DNA from: Rhodoferax sp.
Lineage (GTDB): Bacteria; Pseudomonadota; Gammaproteobacteria; Burkholderiales; Burkholderiaceae_C
Direction of reading: 5' to 3'
Length of the DNA stretch: 64,000 nt
NCBI RefSeq assembly: GCF_028688795.1
Contig: NZ_JAQTXM010000002.1
Location: 186,001 to 250,000 of the forward strand
Each line of letters opens with the position of its first letter. Position 1 is the stretch's first letter. Both the position numbers and the translations under genes were made by a program. The notes under the pieces were generated by a model, which was not told the origin of the DNA, ran no database searches, and saw only the letters and a list, made by a program, of their open reading frames with translations. Positions 17,926-28,374 of the stretch are shown in pieces.

Positions 17926-19017
17926 ATGACATCATCCGTTAAAACCCTCTTTGCTGTGGCCGCTGTGGCCATGGCTGCCCAGGCCTCGGCACAGGTCACC
18001 TTTTACGAGCAGGGCAACTTTCAGGGACGCTCGTTCACCACGCAGCGACAGATCAACAATTTTGAGCGTTTTGGTTTCAATGACCGCGCCTCGTCGGTTG
18101 AAGTGATCGGCAACCGCTGGGAAGTCTGCGAAGACACCCAGTTTCGTGGACGCTGCGTGGTGCTGCGGCCCGGCAAATACCCATCGCTGGCCGCCATGGG
18201 CCTGAACGACCGCGTGTCATCCGTGAAAGCCATTAATCGCAACGCCCGCGTTGACGAGCGTCGCTATGCACCTGCACCAGCCGTGACGCAAGTCACCTTT
18301 TACCAGCAAGAGAATTTTGGCGGTCCGTCTTTCAGCACCAGCCAGGGTGTGCTGAATTTCCAGACCCAGAACTTCAATGACCGCGCCTCATCGGTGTTGG
18401 TCACCGGCGGTCAGTGGGAGGTGTGTGAAGACGCCCGGTTTGGCGGTCGCTGCGCCATCTTGCGTGAAGGGCGCTACCCGTCCCTGGCGGCAGTGGGTTT
18501 GAGCAACCGAATCTCATCCACCCGACTGGTCAGCAACGAAGCGCCCAACGCCGCAATGGCGCCTGATTACCGTCAACGCACCAATGAACGCCTTTACGAA
18601 GCCACGGTGACATCGACACGCGCTGTCGTCGGCACACCCGAACAACGCTGCTGGGTTGAAAAAGAACAAATTCCCCAAGCCCAGAGCAATTCCAACGTGC
18701 CCGCAGCCATTGCCGGCGCCCTGATTGGCGGCATTCTGGGTCACCAAGTGGGCGGCGGAACCGGTAAAGACCTCGCCACAGTGGGCGGTGCCATCGCCGG
18801 TGCAGCGGTTGGCAACAGCGTGGGGCGCAACGGCAACACCGATCAAGCAACCACCCGTGATGTGCAACGCTGCGAAAACGTGAGCGGCCAGGCGCGGCCA
18901 CAGTATTGGGATGTGACCTACACATTCCGGGGTGTTGACCATCGGGTGCAAATGACCACGCCTCCTGGTCCAACCGTGACGGTTAACGCGCAAGGCGAGC
19001 CCCGCGCGCAACGCTAA
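17926..19017 (+). CDS. Secreted beta/gamma-crystallin and glycine-zipper protein
   Basis: A 363-residue protein: signal peptide (1-22, ending QASA), two tandem beta/gamma-crystallin domains (about 23-105 and 122-205) and a glycine-zipper region (IAGALIGGILGHQVGGGTGK, then GGAIAGAAVGNSVG) like the 17-kDa surface-antigen family. Both crystallin domains share VTFYEQGNFQGRSF-type openings and W-E-V-C-E-D hairpins with a conserved disulfide-like Cys pair. The two halves are clearly duplicated. Probable location is the periplasm or outer membrane. CAGGAG precedes ATG 17926; the frame extends upstream to 17776 without signs of coding. Confidence 0.85.
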   Translation: MTSSVKTLFAVAAVAMAAQASAQVTFYEQGNFQGRSFTTQRQINNFERFGFNDRASSVEVIGNRWEVCEDTQFRGRCVVLRPGKYPSLAAMGLNDRVSSVKAINRNARVDERRYAPAPAVTQVTFYQQENFGGPSFSTSQGVLNFQTQNFNDRASSVLVTGGQWEVCEDARFGGRCAILREGRYPSLAAVGLSNRISSTRLVSNEAPNAAMAPDYRQRTNERLYEATVTSTRAVVGTPEQRCWVEKEQIPQAQSNSNVPAAIAGALIGGILGHQVGGGTGKDLATVGGAIAGAAVGNSVGRNGNTDQATTRDVQRCENVSGQARPQYWDVTYTFRGVDHRVQMTTPPGPTVTVNAQGEPRAQR

Positions 19018-19033
19018 GCCTTAAAATTAGCTA

Positions 19034-19085
19034 CTAAAAAAATAGCTTCTATCGCTTATTTCATAAGGTCTAGAAGCTAAAAATA
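19034..19085 (+). repeat. Dispersed repeat, family A copy 3
   Basis: AAAAAATAGCTTCTATCGCT, then TCATAAGGTCTAGAAGCTAA. It fills the space between two convergent stop codons (19017 and 19095). Confidence 0.75.
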
Positions 19086-19094
19086 CATATAAAT

Positions 19095-21584
19095 TCACGA
19101 AGATTGCTTGAACGCCATCACGGCCTGGTTGCGCAGGGTGCGCAGCAGGGCCAGTTCTTTTTCATCGACTCTCAAGCCGCCTTTTTCTGCCTTGTCGGCG
19201 TAGATCAAGCCAAACGGTTTGCCTTTGATGGCCAGCGGCAAGATCAGGAAAGTCGGTGCGTTGTACAACTTGCGATACCAGCCTGGCAAGCGGTCGGCCA
19301 GCCGCGGGTCGCTGGCATCGCTGATCAAGGTGTCGGCGCCTTTGGTGCAGATGGTGGCAAACAGGTCTGGCACCGCGACGCCGCTCAAGGGCACGCAAAA
19401 CGATTTCACCACGCCTTCTACACCTTCGCCTAAGCCAAAGCGGCCCGTGAGGGTGTCGGTTTTGGCATCGCGCATGCAGAAGATGATGCGGTGAAAGTCC
19501 AACGCCCGAAACATGGCCTCAAGAATCATGCGCAACACATCACTGAGCTTGAAGTCTTCCACCATCACATTGGTGATGTCTTGGATGCCCGCAGCCAGGG
19601 TTTGCGACACGTGAGCAGAAGACGGCTGTGCCAACTTTTCAGCGGGGGTCAATTGACTGGCGGTTGCGGCTTTTGTGGCATGCAGCTCCGTGGCCGCCAG
19701 AGCATCATGGTGTTCCTGCTTGTATTCCGCGTGACTCACATCCGCAGCCTCTGAACCGGTGAGCAATTTTGCAGCCCGGGAGTTACTCTTGACCCTGAGG
19801 TCCATGGCTGCTGCCAATTCCACCAGCTTTTTTCGCGCCACGGTGGTGGCTGCCTGCACCTGAGTCACCGACAAACCCAGTGTTTTGCCAAATTTTTTGG
19901 CTGCTTTGTCCAGGTGCGCATCGACCTCTTTGGGGTCGCCATGCAGCATGGCATCGGCCATGTCGTTGGCTGCCCGCGCGGTCCAGCGCAGACGGCTTTG
20001 CGCCTCAAACGGCACGCGGCTGGGCGGTTCACCGGCTGGTAACTGCATGCAGCGCTGAATGCTTTCAGGCAAACCCCAGGCACGCGCCACACCCACACCC
20101 AAAGCCTCGAAACTCATACCCAAGACACGGTGCGACGCGGCCGCTTCGCTGGTTGGCTCACTGGTTGAGGCGGTCATGGCACGAATGCTGGCCGCTTCTT
20201 CGGGAAAATAAAACTGCGACAGCATGCGGCCCAGATTTTGAAACAAGGCGCCAATGAAGGCTTCTTCACCCTCGGCACTGGTACTGGAGAGTTCCGAGGC
20301 AATCGATCCGGCCATCAGCCCGCGCAAAAACTCTTCTTTGAGCAAGTGGGCGTTGGTTTTGTCCTGCATGTGCTCAAGCAGCACCAAGCTGAGCGCCATA
20401 TTGCGAATGCCATTGAACCCTACCAGGCTCACCGCCCGTGAGACCGTGCCAATGCTGCTGCCGCGCGAATAGTGCGCACTGTTGACCAGGCGCAGCAGCT
20501 TGTTGGTGAGCGCCACGTCTTTCAAGATTTCATTGGTGACGCTGCTGATGCTCTCGGTCTCGGAGGTGGCCATGCTCTGAATGCGCACCACCGATTCGGA
20601 CAGCGCCGGAAAGTCGGTCTTGTTGCGCATGCGGCGCAGCAAAAAATCCAGCGTGCTGGTGTTGCTGCCGCTGCTTGTGGCTTCTGCGCCCACAGCAGCC
20701 TCGCTCTGCTGTGCAGCCCAAGTTTTCAGGGCGCCCAAAAAGACATCGCTGGCCGGGTACCGCTGAGCGGCATCACGGTGCAGCGCACGCAATACGATGG
20801 CGCGAAGGCTGTCGTCCAGCCCTTCCAGCAAGGCTGCGGGAAGTTGCAGCGGCTCGTAAGCGGCGCGATAGATCGCGCGGTAAGCATCGGTACTGGTCTG
20901 CAAGGGCTTGCCCCACAGCAACTCGGCCAGCATCAGCCCGGCGGAATACACATCCATGACTGGCGACACTGGAGCGCCCCGCGCCGCCTCGGGCGCCATG
21001 TAAGCCGGCGTGCCAGCCACTGTGGCGCTGGTCGCGTTGGGGTTGGCGCCAGGACTGACGCGCTCGGCAATACCAAAGTCCATCACCCGAGCACGCCCAT
21101 TGGCATCGAGCATCACGTTCGACGGCTTCAAATCGCGGTGCACCACACCGGTGGCATGTGCGGCCACCAGTGCGCCAAGCACATCCACCATCAGCGCCAC
21201 CGCCCGCTCGGGCCTTTGTGCCCCCTGCGTGGCCAGCAGCTGCGCCAGCGTTTGCCCTTGCACATACTCAAACACCAAATAAGGCCGCTGGTCTTGCACA
21301 TCGGCCTCAAACACCGGCACGATGTTGGGGTGGGTCAGGCGGCTGACGCTGCGCGCCTCGGCCAGCCATTGGGTCAGCGCTGAGGCATCCGGGCCGCTCA
21401 TGGGTTTCATCAGCTTGATCGCCACCTCGCGCTCCAGCCGGGGGTCAAAGGCCAGCCAGACTTGGGCTTGGGCACCCTGGCCCAGCAAGCGCTTGAGCTC
21501 GAACCGCCCCAAATTAGCGGGCATGGCGTCTGCGCCACCCGCTGTCATGCGCCTCAATGTGGCAAGCGGCGAAAAATCAACCAT
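19095..21584 (-). CDS. Ser/Thr protein kinase-HDOD-GAF fusion
   Basis: An 829-residue cytoplasmic protein with three parts. Residues 27-290 form a Hanks-type kinase: glycine loop LLGQGAQAQVW, K57 in VAIK, catalytic HRDLKPSN with D151, and DFG at 169-171, so it looks active. Residues about 310-520 form an HDOD domain (FPALSESVVRIQSMATSE, LLRLVNSAHYSRG). The C-terminus (about 665-829) is GAF-like (VMVEDFKLSDVLRMILEAMF, FLILPLAIKGKPFGLIYADK). HDOD-GAF proteins appear in regulatory and motility systems; the kinase fusion suggests that phosphorylation is linked to a small-molecule sensor. No substrate is apparent nearby. Confidence 0.9.
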   Translation of the reverse strand: MVDFSPLATLRRMTAGGADAMPANLGRFELKRLLGQGAQAQVWLAFDPRLEREVAIKLMKPMSGPDASALTQWLAEARSVSRLTHPNIVPVFEADVQDQRPYLVFEYVQGQTLAQLLATQGAQRPERAVALMVDVLGALVAAHATGVVHRDLKPSNVMLDANGRARVMDFGIAERVSPGANPNATSATVAGTPAYMAPEAARGAPVSPVMDVYSAGLMLAELLWGKPLQTSTDAYRAIYRAAYEPLQLPAALLEGLDDSLRAIVLRALHRDAAQRYPASDVFLGALKTWAAQQSEAAVGAEATSSGSNTSTLDFLLRRMRNKTDFPALSESVVRIQSMATSETESISSVTNEILKDVALTNKLLRLVNSAHYSRGSSIGTVSRAVSLVGFNGIRNMALSLVLLEHMQDKTNAHLLKEEFLRGLMAGSIASELSSTSAEGEEAFIGALFQNLGRMLSQFYFPEEAASIRAMTASTSEPTSEAAASHRVLGMSFEALGVGVARAWGLPESIQRCMQLPAGEPPSRVPFEAQSRLRWTARAANDMADAMLHGDPKEVDAHLDKAAKKFGKTLGLSVTQVQAATTVARKKLVELAAAMDLRVKSNSRAAKLLTGSEAADVSHAEYKQEHHDALAATELHATKAATASQLTPAEKLAQPSSAHVSQTLAAGIQDITNVMVEDFKLSDVLRMILEAMFRALDFHRIIFCMRDAKTDTLTGRFGLGEGVEGVVKSFCVPLSGVAVPDLFATICTKGADTLISDASDPRLADRLPGWYRKLYNAPTFLILPLAIKGKPFGLIYADKAEKGGLRVDEKELALLRTLRNQAVMAFKQSS

Positions 21585-21604
21585 GACAATCTTCCTGCGC
21601 TCAA

Positions 21605-22312
21605 TTACTTCAAATGCACCGAACCGGACACCGTGACGGTGACCGAGGTCAAGCCTGCCTCCAGCGGCACAGGTGCGCTCTCCGCCACCGTGCGTGCGCT
21701 CATCGCCATCATGGGGGGGCGCCCACCACCCGAGTCGCCGGCGTTGATGTTGGCCTCAACCAAGCTGTAGCTTGAATAACCAAAGCTCTTGGCGGCCTCA
21801 CTGGCGCGTTGGCGAAACTGCGCAATGGCCTGGCTTTGGGCCAAGGTTTCAGCGCCCTGGCGTTGCTCCGGCGTCAGGCCAAAGCTGGCACTGGCCACGG
21901 TGAGGGTTTGCAACTTGCCGGCGATTTCACCCATGCGGGCAAAGTCACGACCCTGCAGCACCAGCTCGGCCGAGCCCTGCCAGCCGGTCATTTTGCCGTT
22001 GCGGTCGTAGCGCGGAGACAAGCCAAAGCGGCCGGTCCGCACCTCGGTGGCGCTGCTCTTGGCCTCGCGCCTGGCCAGCGTCAACGCGTCATCCAGCGCC
22101 GCCTTCAACTGGGTCTGCACGGTTTGCGCATCGGCCCCCTCACGCGTTGTGGTGAGGGACAGCGTCAGCACATCTTGCGCAATCTGCACACTGGCGCTGG
22201 CTGACAGGGTCACCCGCTGACTTAACTCTGGCGGTGTTAAATTTTGAGAAAAAGAAGCTGTAGCCCATATGAATAAAGTGCAAGCAGCTATTGATTTAAT
22301 AGTATTTTTCAA
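21605..22312 (-). CDS. SIMPL-domain periplasmic protein
   Basis: A 235-residue protein of the SIMPL (DUF541) family, whose role is unclear. The core is visible as VTLSASASVQIAQDVLTLSL, then SATEVRTGRFGLSPRYDRNG and QGSAELVLQGRDFARMGEIAG. I place the start at a TTG (22312) because GAGGA lies eight bases upstream and it yields a compact signal peptide (KNTIKSIAACTLFIWATAS). That signal peptide is encoded almost wholly by a family A repeat. A longer frame runs to 22408 but would put hydrophilic sequence before the signal and overlap the divergent ompR region. Confidence 0.75.
   Translation of the reverse strand: MKNTIKSIAACTLFIWATASFSQNLTPPELSQRVTLSASASVQIAQDVLTLSLTTTREGADAQTVQTQLKAALDDALTLARREAKSSATEVRTGRFGLSPRYDRNGKMTGWQGSAELVLQGRDFARMGEIAGKLQTLTVASASFGLTPEQRQGAETLAQSQAIAQFRQRASEAAKSFGYSSYSLVEANINAGDSGGGRPPMMAMSARTVAESAPVPLEAGLTSVTVTVSGSVHLK
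22251..22309 (-). repeat. Dispersed repeat, family A copy 4, inside SIMPL gene
   Basis: Read on the minus strand: AATAGCTGCTTGCACTTTAT, then ATGGGCTACAGCTTC. It is translated in frame as the signal peptide of the SIMPL protein. Confidence 0.75.
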
Positions 22313-22447
22313 TCTTTTTTTCCTCAGAATTAAACAATTTGTCAGTAATAAATTTGTAACAGCGTGTGAATGTCGACCAGAATCGGCCGGAACTGTTGAT
22401 TGAACCACGCAAAATCGCCCCTGTTACAAATTGACTGGACCGTAAGT

Positions 22448-23179
22448 ATGGCTGCAAACCCTGACCGTGTTGACAAAATTCTGGTGGTCGACGACGACTC
22501 GCGCATTCGCGACCTGCTGCGCCGCTACCTCACCCAAGAAGGGTTTGAGGTGCTGCAGGCTGAAGACGGCAAGGCGCTGACGCGTGTTCTGCTGCGCGAA
22601 CCGGTGGACCTGATCGTGCTCGATTTGATGATGCCTGGCGAAGACGGGCTGTCGGTGTGCCGGCGCTTGCGCGCGGCCAACGACCGCACACCGATCATCA
22701 TGCTGACCGCCAAGGGCGAAGACATTGACCGCATCGTCGGGCTTGAAGTGGGCGCCGACGACTACCTGTGCAAACCCTTCAACCCGCGCGAGTTGTTGGC
22801 GCGCATGCACGCGGTGTTGCGTCGTCGCCCACCGGTGGAAGCCCCTGGCTCGCCCTCCAGCGAAGACGAAACCGTTACCTTTGGCCCTTTCTGTTTTGAC
22901 CTGGGCGCACGCAAATTGCGCAAAGGCAAGGAAGAGCTGACCCTGACCACCGGTGAATTCGCCATGCTCAAGGCACTGGTGCGGCACCCGCGCCAGCCCC
23001 TGTCGCGCGAAAAACTAGCACAGCTGGCGCGTGGGCGCGACTTTGAGCCGTTTGACCGGAGCCTGGACGTGCAGGTCTCACGCCTGCGCAAGCTCATTGA
23101 AGAAGACGCTACCGTGCCGCGTTACATCCAGACCGTGTGGGGTGTTGGCTACGTTTTCATTCCTGATGACAATAGCTAA
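22448..23179 (+). CDS. ompR: OmpR-family response regulator
   Basis: A 243-residue response regulator: receiver domain (KILVVDDDSRIRDLLRRYL, phosphoacceptor D59 in IVLDLMMPG, conserved K in DYLCKPFNP) and winged-helix DNA-binding domain ([48 protein letters not shown]). Sequence and partner kinase fit OmpR of the osmolarity system, which controls porin and envelope genes. ATG 22448 is preferred; the frame opens earlier at 22400. It overlaps the kinase gene by 14 bases. Confidence 0.92.
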   Translation: MAANPDRVDKILVVDDDSRIRDLLRRYLTQEGFEVLQAEDGKALTRVLLREPVDLIVLDLMMPGEDGLSVCRRLRAANDRTPIIMLTAKGEDIDRIVGLEVGADDYLCKPFNPRELLARMHAVLRRRPPVEAPGSPSSEDETVTFGPFCFDLGARKLRKGKEELTLTTGEFAMLKALVRHPRQPLSREKLAQLARGRDFEPFDRSLDVQVSRLRKLIEEDATVPRYIQTVWGVGYVFIPDDNS

Positions 23180-24563
23180 ACCTGTGACCGCTGAATTGCA
23201 GTCGCCCAGACGTAACTCGTCTGCAACCAAACGTTCCGGGGTCAGCCTTTTCTGGCGGACGTTTTTCCTGCTCTCGGTGCTGCTGGCCGGCAGCGTCTGG
23301 GCCTGGACCGAAACCCTGCACGAACTGGAATTTGAACCCAGGGCCTTGCACGCGGCCAGGCAAATTGCCTCTGTGGTCAACCTGAGCCGGGCGGCCGTGA
23401 TGCACACCGATGGCATTGCCAGGGTGTCGCTGTTCAAGACCATGAAGGACCAGGAACACGTCACCATTCAGCTGCGTGAGCCCAAAGACCAGTTTGAGCC
23501 TTACGACAGCGACGACATCAACCTCCACGTCACGAAAGAGATTCAGGCCAGGCTGGGGGCAGATTCCATCGTGGCCCGCAGCGTGAACAAGGTTGAGGGG
23601 CTGTGGGTTGGCTTCAGCATTGAAAACGACCAATATTGGCTGCGCACCGAGCGCTCGCGCTTTGACGAGCCCGCTGCAAAAACCTGGGTGATCTGGATTT
23701 TGACCACCGCAGCGCTGTCCTTGGCGGGCGCCGCCTGGATCGCCAGCCTGATCAACCGTCCCCTGAAAGACCTGTCCAAAGCGGCACAGCGCGTGCGCGA
23801 GGGCGACTTTGAGGCCAGCACGCTCGATGAAAACGTCAGCACCCAGGAGATCAGGGCGGTGAATGTTGGGTTTAACCGAATGACACGCAAGCTGGCCAAG
23901 GTCGAGCAAGACCGCGCCGTGATGCTGGCCGGTATCTCGCATGACCTGCGCACGCCGCTGGCACGCTTGCGACTTGAAGCCGAGCTCAGCGTGGCCGACC
24001 CGGTGGCCCGCAACAACATGGCCGCCGACATTGAGCAGCTCGACGCCATCATTGACAAGTTTCTGGACTACGCGCGCCCCGGTGGCATCACGTTGCAGCC
24101 GGTGTCACTCAACCAGACCATCGAGACCTGCCTGGCGCCCATGCGCAAGCGCCAGGACATCACATTCAAGGTGGCGCTGCAAGATGGCCTGCTGGTAGAC
24201 GCTGACCCAGTGGAGCTGCAGCGGGTGATAGACAACCTGCTGCAAAACGCCGCCCGCTATGGCAAGGGCATCGACACGGGCATTGCCATGGTTGATATTT
24301 CGGCCAGATACCAGGACAACAACGTGCTGCTGCGGGTACGCGACCACGGCGCGGGTGTGGCGCCGGAACAGCTCAAGCAGCTCACCACACCATTTTTTCG
24401 TGGTGAAGCAGCGCGCACCTCGGCCAACGGCACCGGACTGGGCCTGGCCATTGTGGAGAAAACGCTGTCCCGCATGGGTTGCACGTTTGAACTGAGCAAC
24501 GCCAACAGCGGCGGCCTGTGCGCCAACATCAAGCTGCAGCGGGCCACCGCCAGATTGGCTTAA
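23166..24563 (+). CDS. envZ: EnvZ-type sensor histidine kinase
   Basis: A 465-residue inner-membrane kinase. Membrane helices lie at about 29-47 and 172-194, enclosing a periplasmic loop. HAMP follows, then HisKA with H259 ([16 protein letters not shown]) and a HATPase domain ([27 protein letters not shown]). It phosphorylates and dephosphorylates the OmpR-like regulator encoded just upstream. ATG 23166 overlaps ompR; a GTG at 23184 is an alternative start just beyond the ompR stop. Its stop overlaps the convergent YgiQ gene by four bases. Confidence 0.92.
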   Translation: MTIAKPVTAELQSPRRNSSATKRSGVSLFWRTFFLLSVLLAGSVWAWTETLHELEFEPRALHAARQIASVVNLSRAAVMHTDGIARVSLFKTMKDQEHVTIQLREPKDQFEPYDSDDINLHVTKEIQARLGADSIVARSVNKVEGLWVGFSIENDQYWLRTERSRFDEPAAKTWVIWILTTAALSLAGAAWIASLINRPLKDLSKAAQRVREGDFEASTLDENVSTQEIRAVNVGFNRMTRKLAKVEQDRAVMLAGISHDLRTPLARLRLEAELSVADPVARNNMAADIEQLDAIIDKFLDYARPGGITLQPVSLNQTIETCLAPMRKRQDITFKVALQDGLLVDADPVELQRVIDNLLQNAARYGKGIDTGIAMVDISARYQDNNVLLRVRDHGAGVAPEQLKQLTTPFFRGEAARTSANGTGLGLAIVEKTLSRMGCTFELSNANSGGLCANIKLQRATARLA

Positions 24564-26989
24564 CGCGGCCGGTGGTTGTTGAAGTTCTTGGCAGGCGCCG
24601 TGCCAGTGACGCGCGGCGGCAAGCCGGTGTGCTGCGTCAGCAACTGGCCTGGCTTGGGCGCCTGAGCTGACTTGGGAACGAGCGCGGCCTTGACCGGCCC
24701 GGCCGTTGAGTTTTTACGCCGGGCACTGGTGTAGCTGCCATCCACCAAGGGCTGAAACGTCGGAATCAGGTGGTGTTTGCCATTGCCGACCAAGTCCGCC
24801 CGCCCCATGCTTTTGAGCGCCTCACGCAGCAGCGGCCAATTGTTGGGGTCGTGGTAGCGCAAAAACGCCTTGTGCAGGCGGCGGCGCTTCTCACCACGCA
24901 CCACATCCACTTTTTCGGCCCGATCATCGCGGTGAATGCCCTTGAGCGGGTTCAAATCAGTGTGGTACATGGCGGTGGCAGTGGCCATGGGGCTGGGGTA
25001 GAAGGTTTGCACCTGATCGGCCCGAAAGCCGTTTTTCTTCAGCCAGATGGCCAAGTTCATCATGTCTTCATCGGTGGTGCCAGGGTGGGCAGCGATGAAA
25101 TATGGAATCAAAAACTGTTTTTTGCCAGCTTCCAGGGTGAACTTGTCAAACAGCGTCTTGAACTTCTCGTACGTGCCCATGCCCGGCTTCATCATTTTGG
25201 ACAGTGGGCCGGATTCAGTGTGCTCGGGTGCAATCTTCAGGTACCCGCCCACATGGTGCTGCACCAGTTCCTTGACGTACTCGGGGCTTTGCACGGCCAG
25301 GTCGTAACGCACACCTGAGCCAATCAAGATTTTCTTGATGCCCTTCAAGGCGCGGCCACGGCGGTAGATGTTGATGAGCGGCTGGTGGTCGGTGCCAAGA
25401 TTCTGGCAAATGCCGGGGAACACACAACTGGGCTTGCGGCAGGCCGCCTCAATCTCGGGCGTTTTGCAGCCCAGCCGGTACATGTTGGCAGTCGGCCCGC
25501 CCAGGTCAGAAATGGTGCCGGTGAAGCCTTTGACCTTGTCGCGGATGTCTTCAATTTCCTTAATCACCGATTCTTCCGAGCGGCTCTGGATGATGCGCCC
25601 CTCATGCTCGGTGATGGAGCAAAACGTGCAGCCGCCAAAACAGCCGCGCATGATGTTGATGCTGAAGCGGATCATCTCCCACGCCGGGATTTTGGTGGCA
25701 TGGTCGTGGCTGCCGTTCTCGTCAGCGTAGCTTGGGTGGGGCGCCCGGGCGTAGGGCAGGTCAAACACCTGGTCCATCTCGGCCGTGGTGAGCGGAATGG
25801 GTGGCGCGGTGATCCACACATCGCGGGCGGTGGCACCTGTGCCGTGCGCCTGCACCAGCGCACGGGCGTTGCCGGGGTTGGTTTCCAGGTGCAGCACGCG
25901 GTTGGCATGGGCGTAAAGCACCGGGTCGCTCTTGACTTGTTCGTAGCTAGGAAGACGAATCACGGTGCGGTCGCGCGGCGGCATCAGGTGCTTGCCAGCG
26001 CGGGAAGGCAACGCCGGGTTGTGTATGAAGGTGATGGGCCGGGTGATGGATGCTTTTTCTGAATTTAAGTCTTTTTGACCTATAGCCACCGTACCCATTG
26101 CGCTAACAGCTATATTTTCAGTAGCGTTTGAAGCTGCCTCTTTTTCAGCATCTTCTTTGGCGCAAGTGCTGCCCTGCCCCGCCGCCTGCTCACTGGTCGT
26201 CTGGTAGGGGTTGATGTGCGACTCGACCGGGCCTGGCTGATCGACATCGCTTGAATCGATCTCAAACCAGTCCAAGCGCGAGTCGTCATCCGTGCGGCGC
26301 ACAAACGCGGTGCCGCGCACATCGGTGATTCTCTCTATGGGTTCACGGTGGCTCAGGCGGTGGGCAATTTCGACAATGGCGCGTTCGGCGTTGCCGTACA
26401 GCAGCAGGTCGCACTTGGCATCCACCACCACGCTGCGACGTACTTTGTCGCTCCAATAATCGTAGTGTGCAATGCGCCGCAGGCTGCCTTCAATGCCGCC
26501 CAGAATGATCGGCACATCTTTATAAGCCTCGCGGCAGCGCTGGCTGTAGACCAGGGCGGCACGGTCGGGGCGCTTGCCACCCACGTCGCCGGGGGTGTAG
26601 GCGTCATCGGTGCGGATTTTCCGGTCCGCCGTGTAGCGGTTGATCATGCTGTCCATGTTGCCCGCGGTCACGCCCCAAAACAGGTTGGGCTTGCCTAAAG
26701 CCTTGAAGGGTTCAGCGCTTTGCCAGTCAGGCTGAGCAATGATGCCCACGCGAAAGCCTTGGGCCTCCAGCATGCGGCCAATCACGGCCATGCCAAAGCT
26801 GGGGTGGTCCACATAGGCGTCACCCGTGACCAACACCACGTCGCAGCTGTCCCAGCCGAGCTGGGTCATTTCCTCGCGGCTCATCGGCAAAAAGGGCGCC
26901 GTGCCCAGGCGCGCAGCCCAGAACTTGCGGTAACTGTTCAGGGGCTTGGCGGCACGCGGAAAGAAGGAGACGTCAACAAGGGCGTTCAT
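24560..26989 (-). CDS. YgiQ family radical SAM protein
   Basis: An 809-residue radical SAM enzyme of the UPF0313/YgiQ family, whose reaction is unknown. The 4Fe-4S motif is C450, C454 and C457 ([10 protein letters not shown]). The N-terminal domain ([37 protein letters not shown]) and the late [17 protein letters not shown] are family signatures. The tail (about 740-809) is basic and Pro/Ala-rich. Residues about 287-307 are encoded by a family A repeat lying in a loop before the radical SAM core ([18 protein letters not shown]), which lengthens that loop without breaking the frame. Confidence 0.92.
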   Translation of the reverse strand: MNALVDVSFFPRAAKPLNSYRKFWAARLGTAPFLPMSREEMTQLGWDSCDVVLVTGDAYVDHPSFGMAVIGRMLEAQGFRVGIIAQPDWQSAEPFKALGKPNLFWGVTAGNMDSMINRYTADRKIRTDDAYTPGDVGGKRPDRAALVYSQRCREAYKDVPIILGGIEGSLRRIAHYDYWSDKVRRSVVVDAKCDLLLYGNAERAIVEIAHRLSHREPIERITDVRGTAFVRRTDDDSRLDWFEIDSSDVDQPGPVESHINPYQTTSEQAAGQGSTCAKEDAEKEAASNATENIAVSAMGTVAIGQKDLNSEKASITRPITFIHNPALPSRAGKHLMPPRDRTVIRLPSYEQVKSDPVLYAHANRVLHLETNPGNARALVQAHGTGATARDVWITAPPIPLTTAEMDQVFDLPYARAPHPSYADENGSHDHATKIPAWEMIRFSINIMRGCFGGCTFCSITEHEGRIIQSRSEESVIKEIEDIRDKVKGFTGTISDLGGPTANMYRLGCKTPEIEAACRKPSCVFPGICQNLGTDHQPLINIYRRGRALKGIKKILIGSGVRYDLAVQSPEYVKELVQHHVGGYLKIAPEHTESGPLSKMMKPGMGTYEKFKTLFDKFTLEAGKKQFLIPYFIAAHPGTTDEDMMNLAIWLKKNGFRADQVQTFYPSPMATATAMYHTDLNPLKGIHRDDRAEKVDVVRGEKRRRLHKAFLRYHDPNNWPLLREALKSMGRADLVGNGKHHLIPTFQPLVDGSYTSARRKNSTAGPVKAALVPKSAQAPKPGQLLTQHTGLPPRVTGTAPAKNFNNHRPR
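26068..26130 (-). repeat. Dispersed repeat, family A copy 5, inside ygiQ-like gene
   Basis: On the minus strand: AAAATATAGCTGTTAGCGCA, then GGTGGCTATAGGTC. It is translated in frame, in the same frame as the SIMPL copy ([12 protein letters not shown]). Confidence 0.7.
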
Positions 26990-27144
26990 GGAAACTCACA
27001 CAATGGGAAGGGGGCGAGTGTAAGGTTTAGACGCTTTTTACACGGTTCGCAGGGGTACTTGCGGATTTCACCGCGCTTGATCTGTCCCGCCAGCCCGCCT
27101 GCTGGCCAGATGGTTTTGCGCTGCAGACCGCGCTCCGCAGACCC

Positions 27145-28278
27145 TCAGGTATTGAACACAGCCACGGCTTTCGAGAGAATTTTGGTCTGCCCCTTCAAAC
27201 TCTCGGCAGCTGCAGCTGACTGTTCCACCAAGGCAGCGTTTTGCTGGGTCATTTGGTCCAGGTGCGTGATGGCGGCGTTGACCGCCCCAATGCCATCGGA
27301 CTGGGCAGATGACGCGGCCATGATCTCGCCAATGATGTCGCCCACCTTGTTGACCGAGGCCACAATTTCGTCCATGGTGCTGCCCGCCGCTACAACCAGG
27401 CGAGAACCGGAATCCACCTTGTCGACCGACGCGCTGATCAAACCCTTGATTTCCCTGGCGGCCTCGGCGCTCCGGCCGGCCAGGCTTCGGACCTCGCTTG
27501 CCACCACCGCAAATCCCCGCCCCTGTTCGCCAGCACGGGCCGCTTCTACGGCGGCATTGAGCGCCAAAATGTTGGTCTGGAAAGCTATGCCGTCAATGAC
27601 ACCAATGATGTCCGCAATTTTCTTTGAACTTTGGTTGATCTCATCCATGGTGCGCACCACTTCACCCACCACTTGGCCACCGCGCGCCGCAACTTCAGCG
27701 GCGGTCGAGGCCAACTGGTTGGCCTGGCGAGCCGCGTCTGCAGACTGTCTGACGGCGCCGGTCAGGTCTTCCATGCTGGAGGCGGTGCGCTGCAGGTTGC
27801 TGGCAGTTTGCTCAGTGCGCACGCTCAAGTCCTGGTTGCCCGCGGCGATTTCACTCGATGCGACTGAAATACTTTGCGTGGCCAGATGAATGTCGCCCAG
27901 CGTCGATTGCAGCGCCAGTGACAGCCGCTTCAGGGAGTGCAACAGGCTGCCCTCTGACGCCGACGGAATGTTGACCGCCAGATTGCCATCGGCCAAGGCC
28001 GCCAATGCCTCGCTGGCCACCGATGGGTCACCCCCTAACACCGACATGGCGGTGCGCCGTATCCAGACCGTAAAACCAATGCAGGCGACCACACAGATAG
28101 CCGTCAGCAAAGCGGTGAGCCAGGCCCCCACCGTGAGGTATTCAACAATGGCTTGGGAAGCTTCAGCCTGTGCCCTGCCCTGCAACCACAAGGCACCAAC
28201 GACCACGGCAGACCCAGCCCCAGCCACCATGACAGTCGGCACCAGCATGGACAAAACCAGTTTTTGTGTGTAGTTCAA
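27145..28278 (-). CDS. Methyl-accepting chemotaxis protein
   Basis: A 377-residue chemoreceptor. Two membrane helices (about 8-30 and 48-72) are separated by only a short segment, so there is no periplasmic ligand domain. A degenerate HAMP-like stretch follows, then the signalling hairpin with its highly conserved tip ([40 protein letters not shown]). It should control CheA through CheW. I propose TTG 28278 as start because AAGGAG stands seven bases upstream and the next residues ([17 protein letters not shown]) begin the first helix; the frame extends to 28356 with non-membrane sequence. Confidence 0.88.
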   Translation of the reverse strand: MNYTQKLVLSMLVPTVMVAGAGSAVVVGALWLQGRAQAEASQAIVEYLTVGAWLTALLTAICVVACIGFTVWIRRTAMSVLGGDPSVASEALAALADGNLAVNIPSASEGSLLHSLKRLSLALQSTLGDIHLATQSISVASSEIAAGNQDLSVRTEQTASNLQRTASSMEDLTGAVRQSADAARQANQLASTAAEVAARGGQVVGEVVRTMDEINQSSKKIADIIGVIDGIAFQTNILALNAAVEAARAGEQGRGFAVVASEVRSLAGRSAEAAREIKGLISASVDKVDSGSRLVVAAGSTMDEIVASVNKVGDIIGEIMAASSAQSDGIGAVNAAITHLDQMTQQNAALVEQSAAAAESLKGQTKILSKAVAVFNT

Positions 28279-28374
28279 GCAAATGCTCCTTGCGCCGAGA
28301 TGGCGCCATGGAGCCCAATGTATCAGCAAGCCATGATGCAGATTACCCGGCAACACACGGCCAAATCAATGGCG

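Noticed and set aside
20472-21383. A 303-codon frame on the plus strand
   Set aside because: Antisense to the kinase domain of the kinase-HDOD-GAF gene; low-complexity His/Gln-rich translation.
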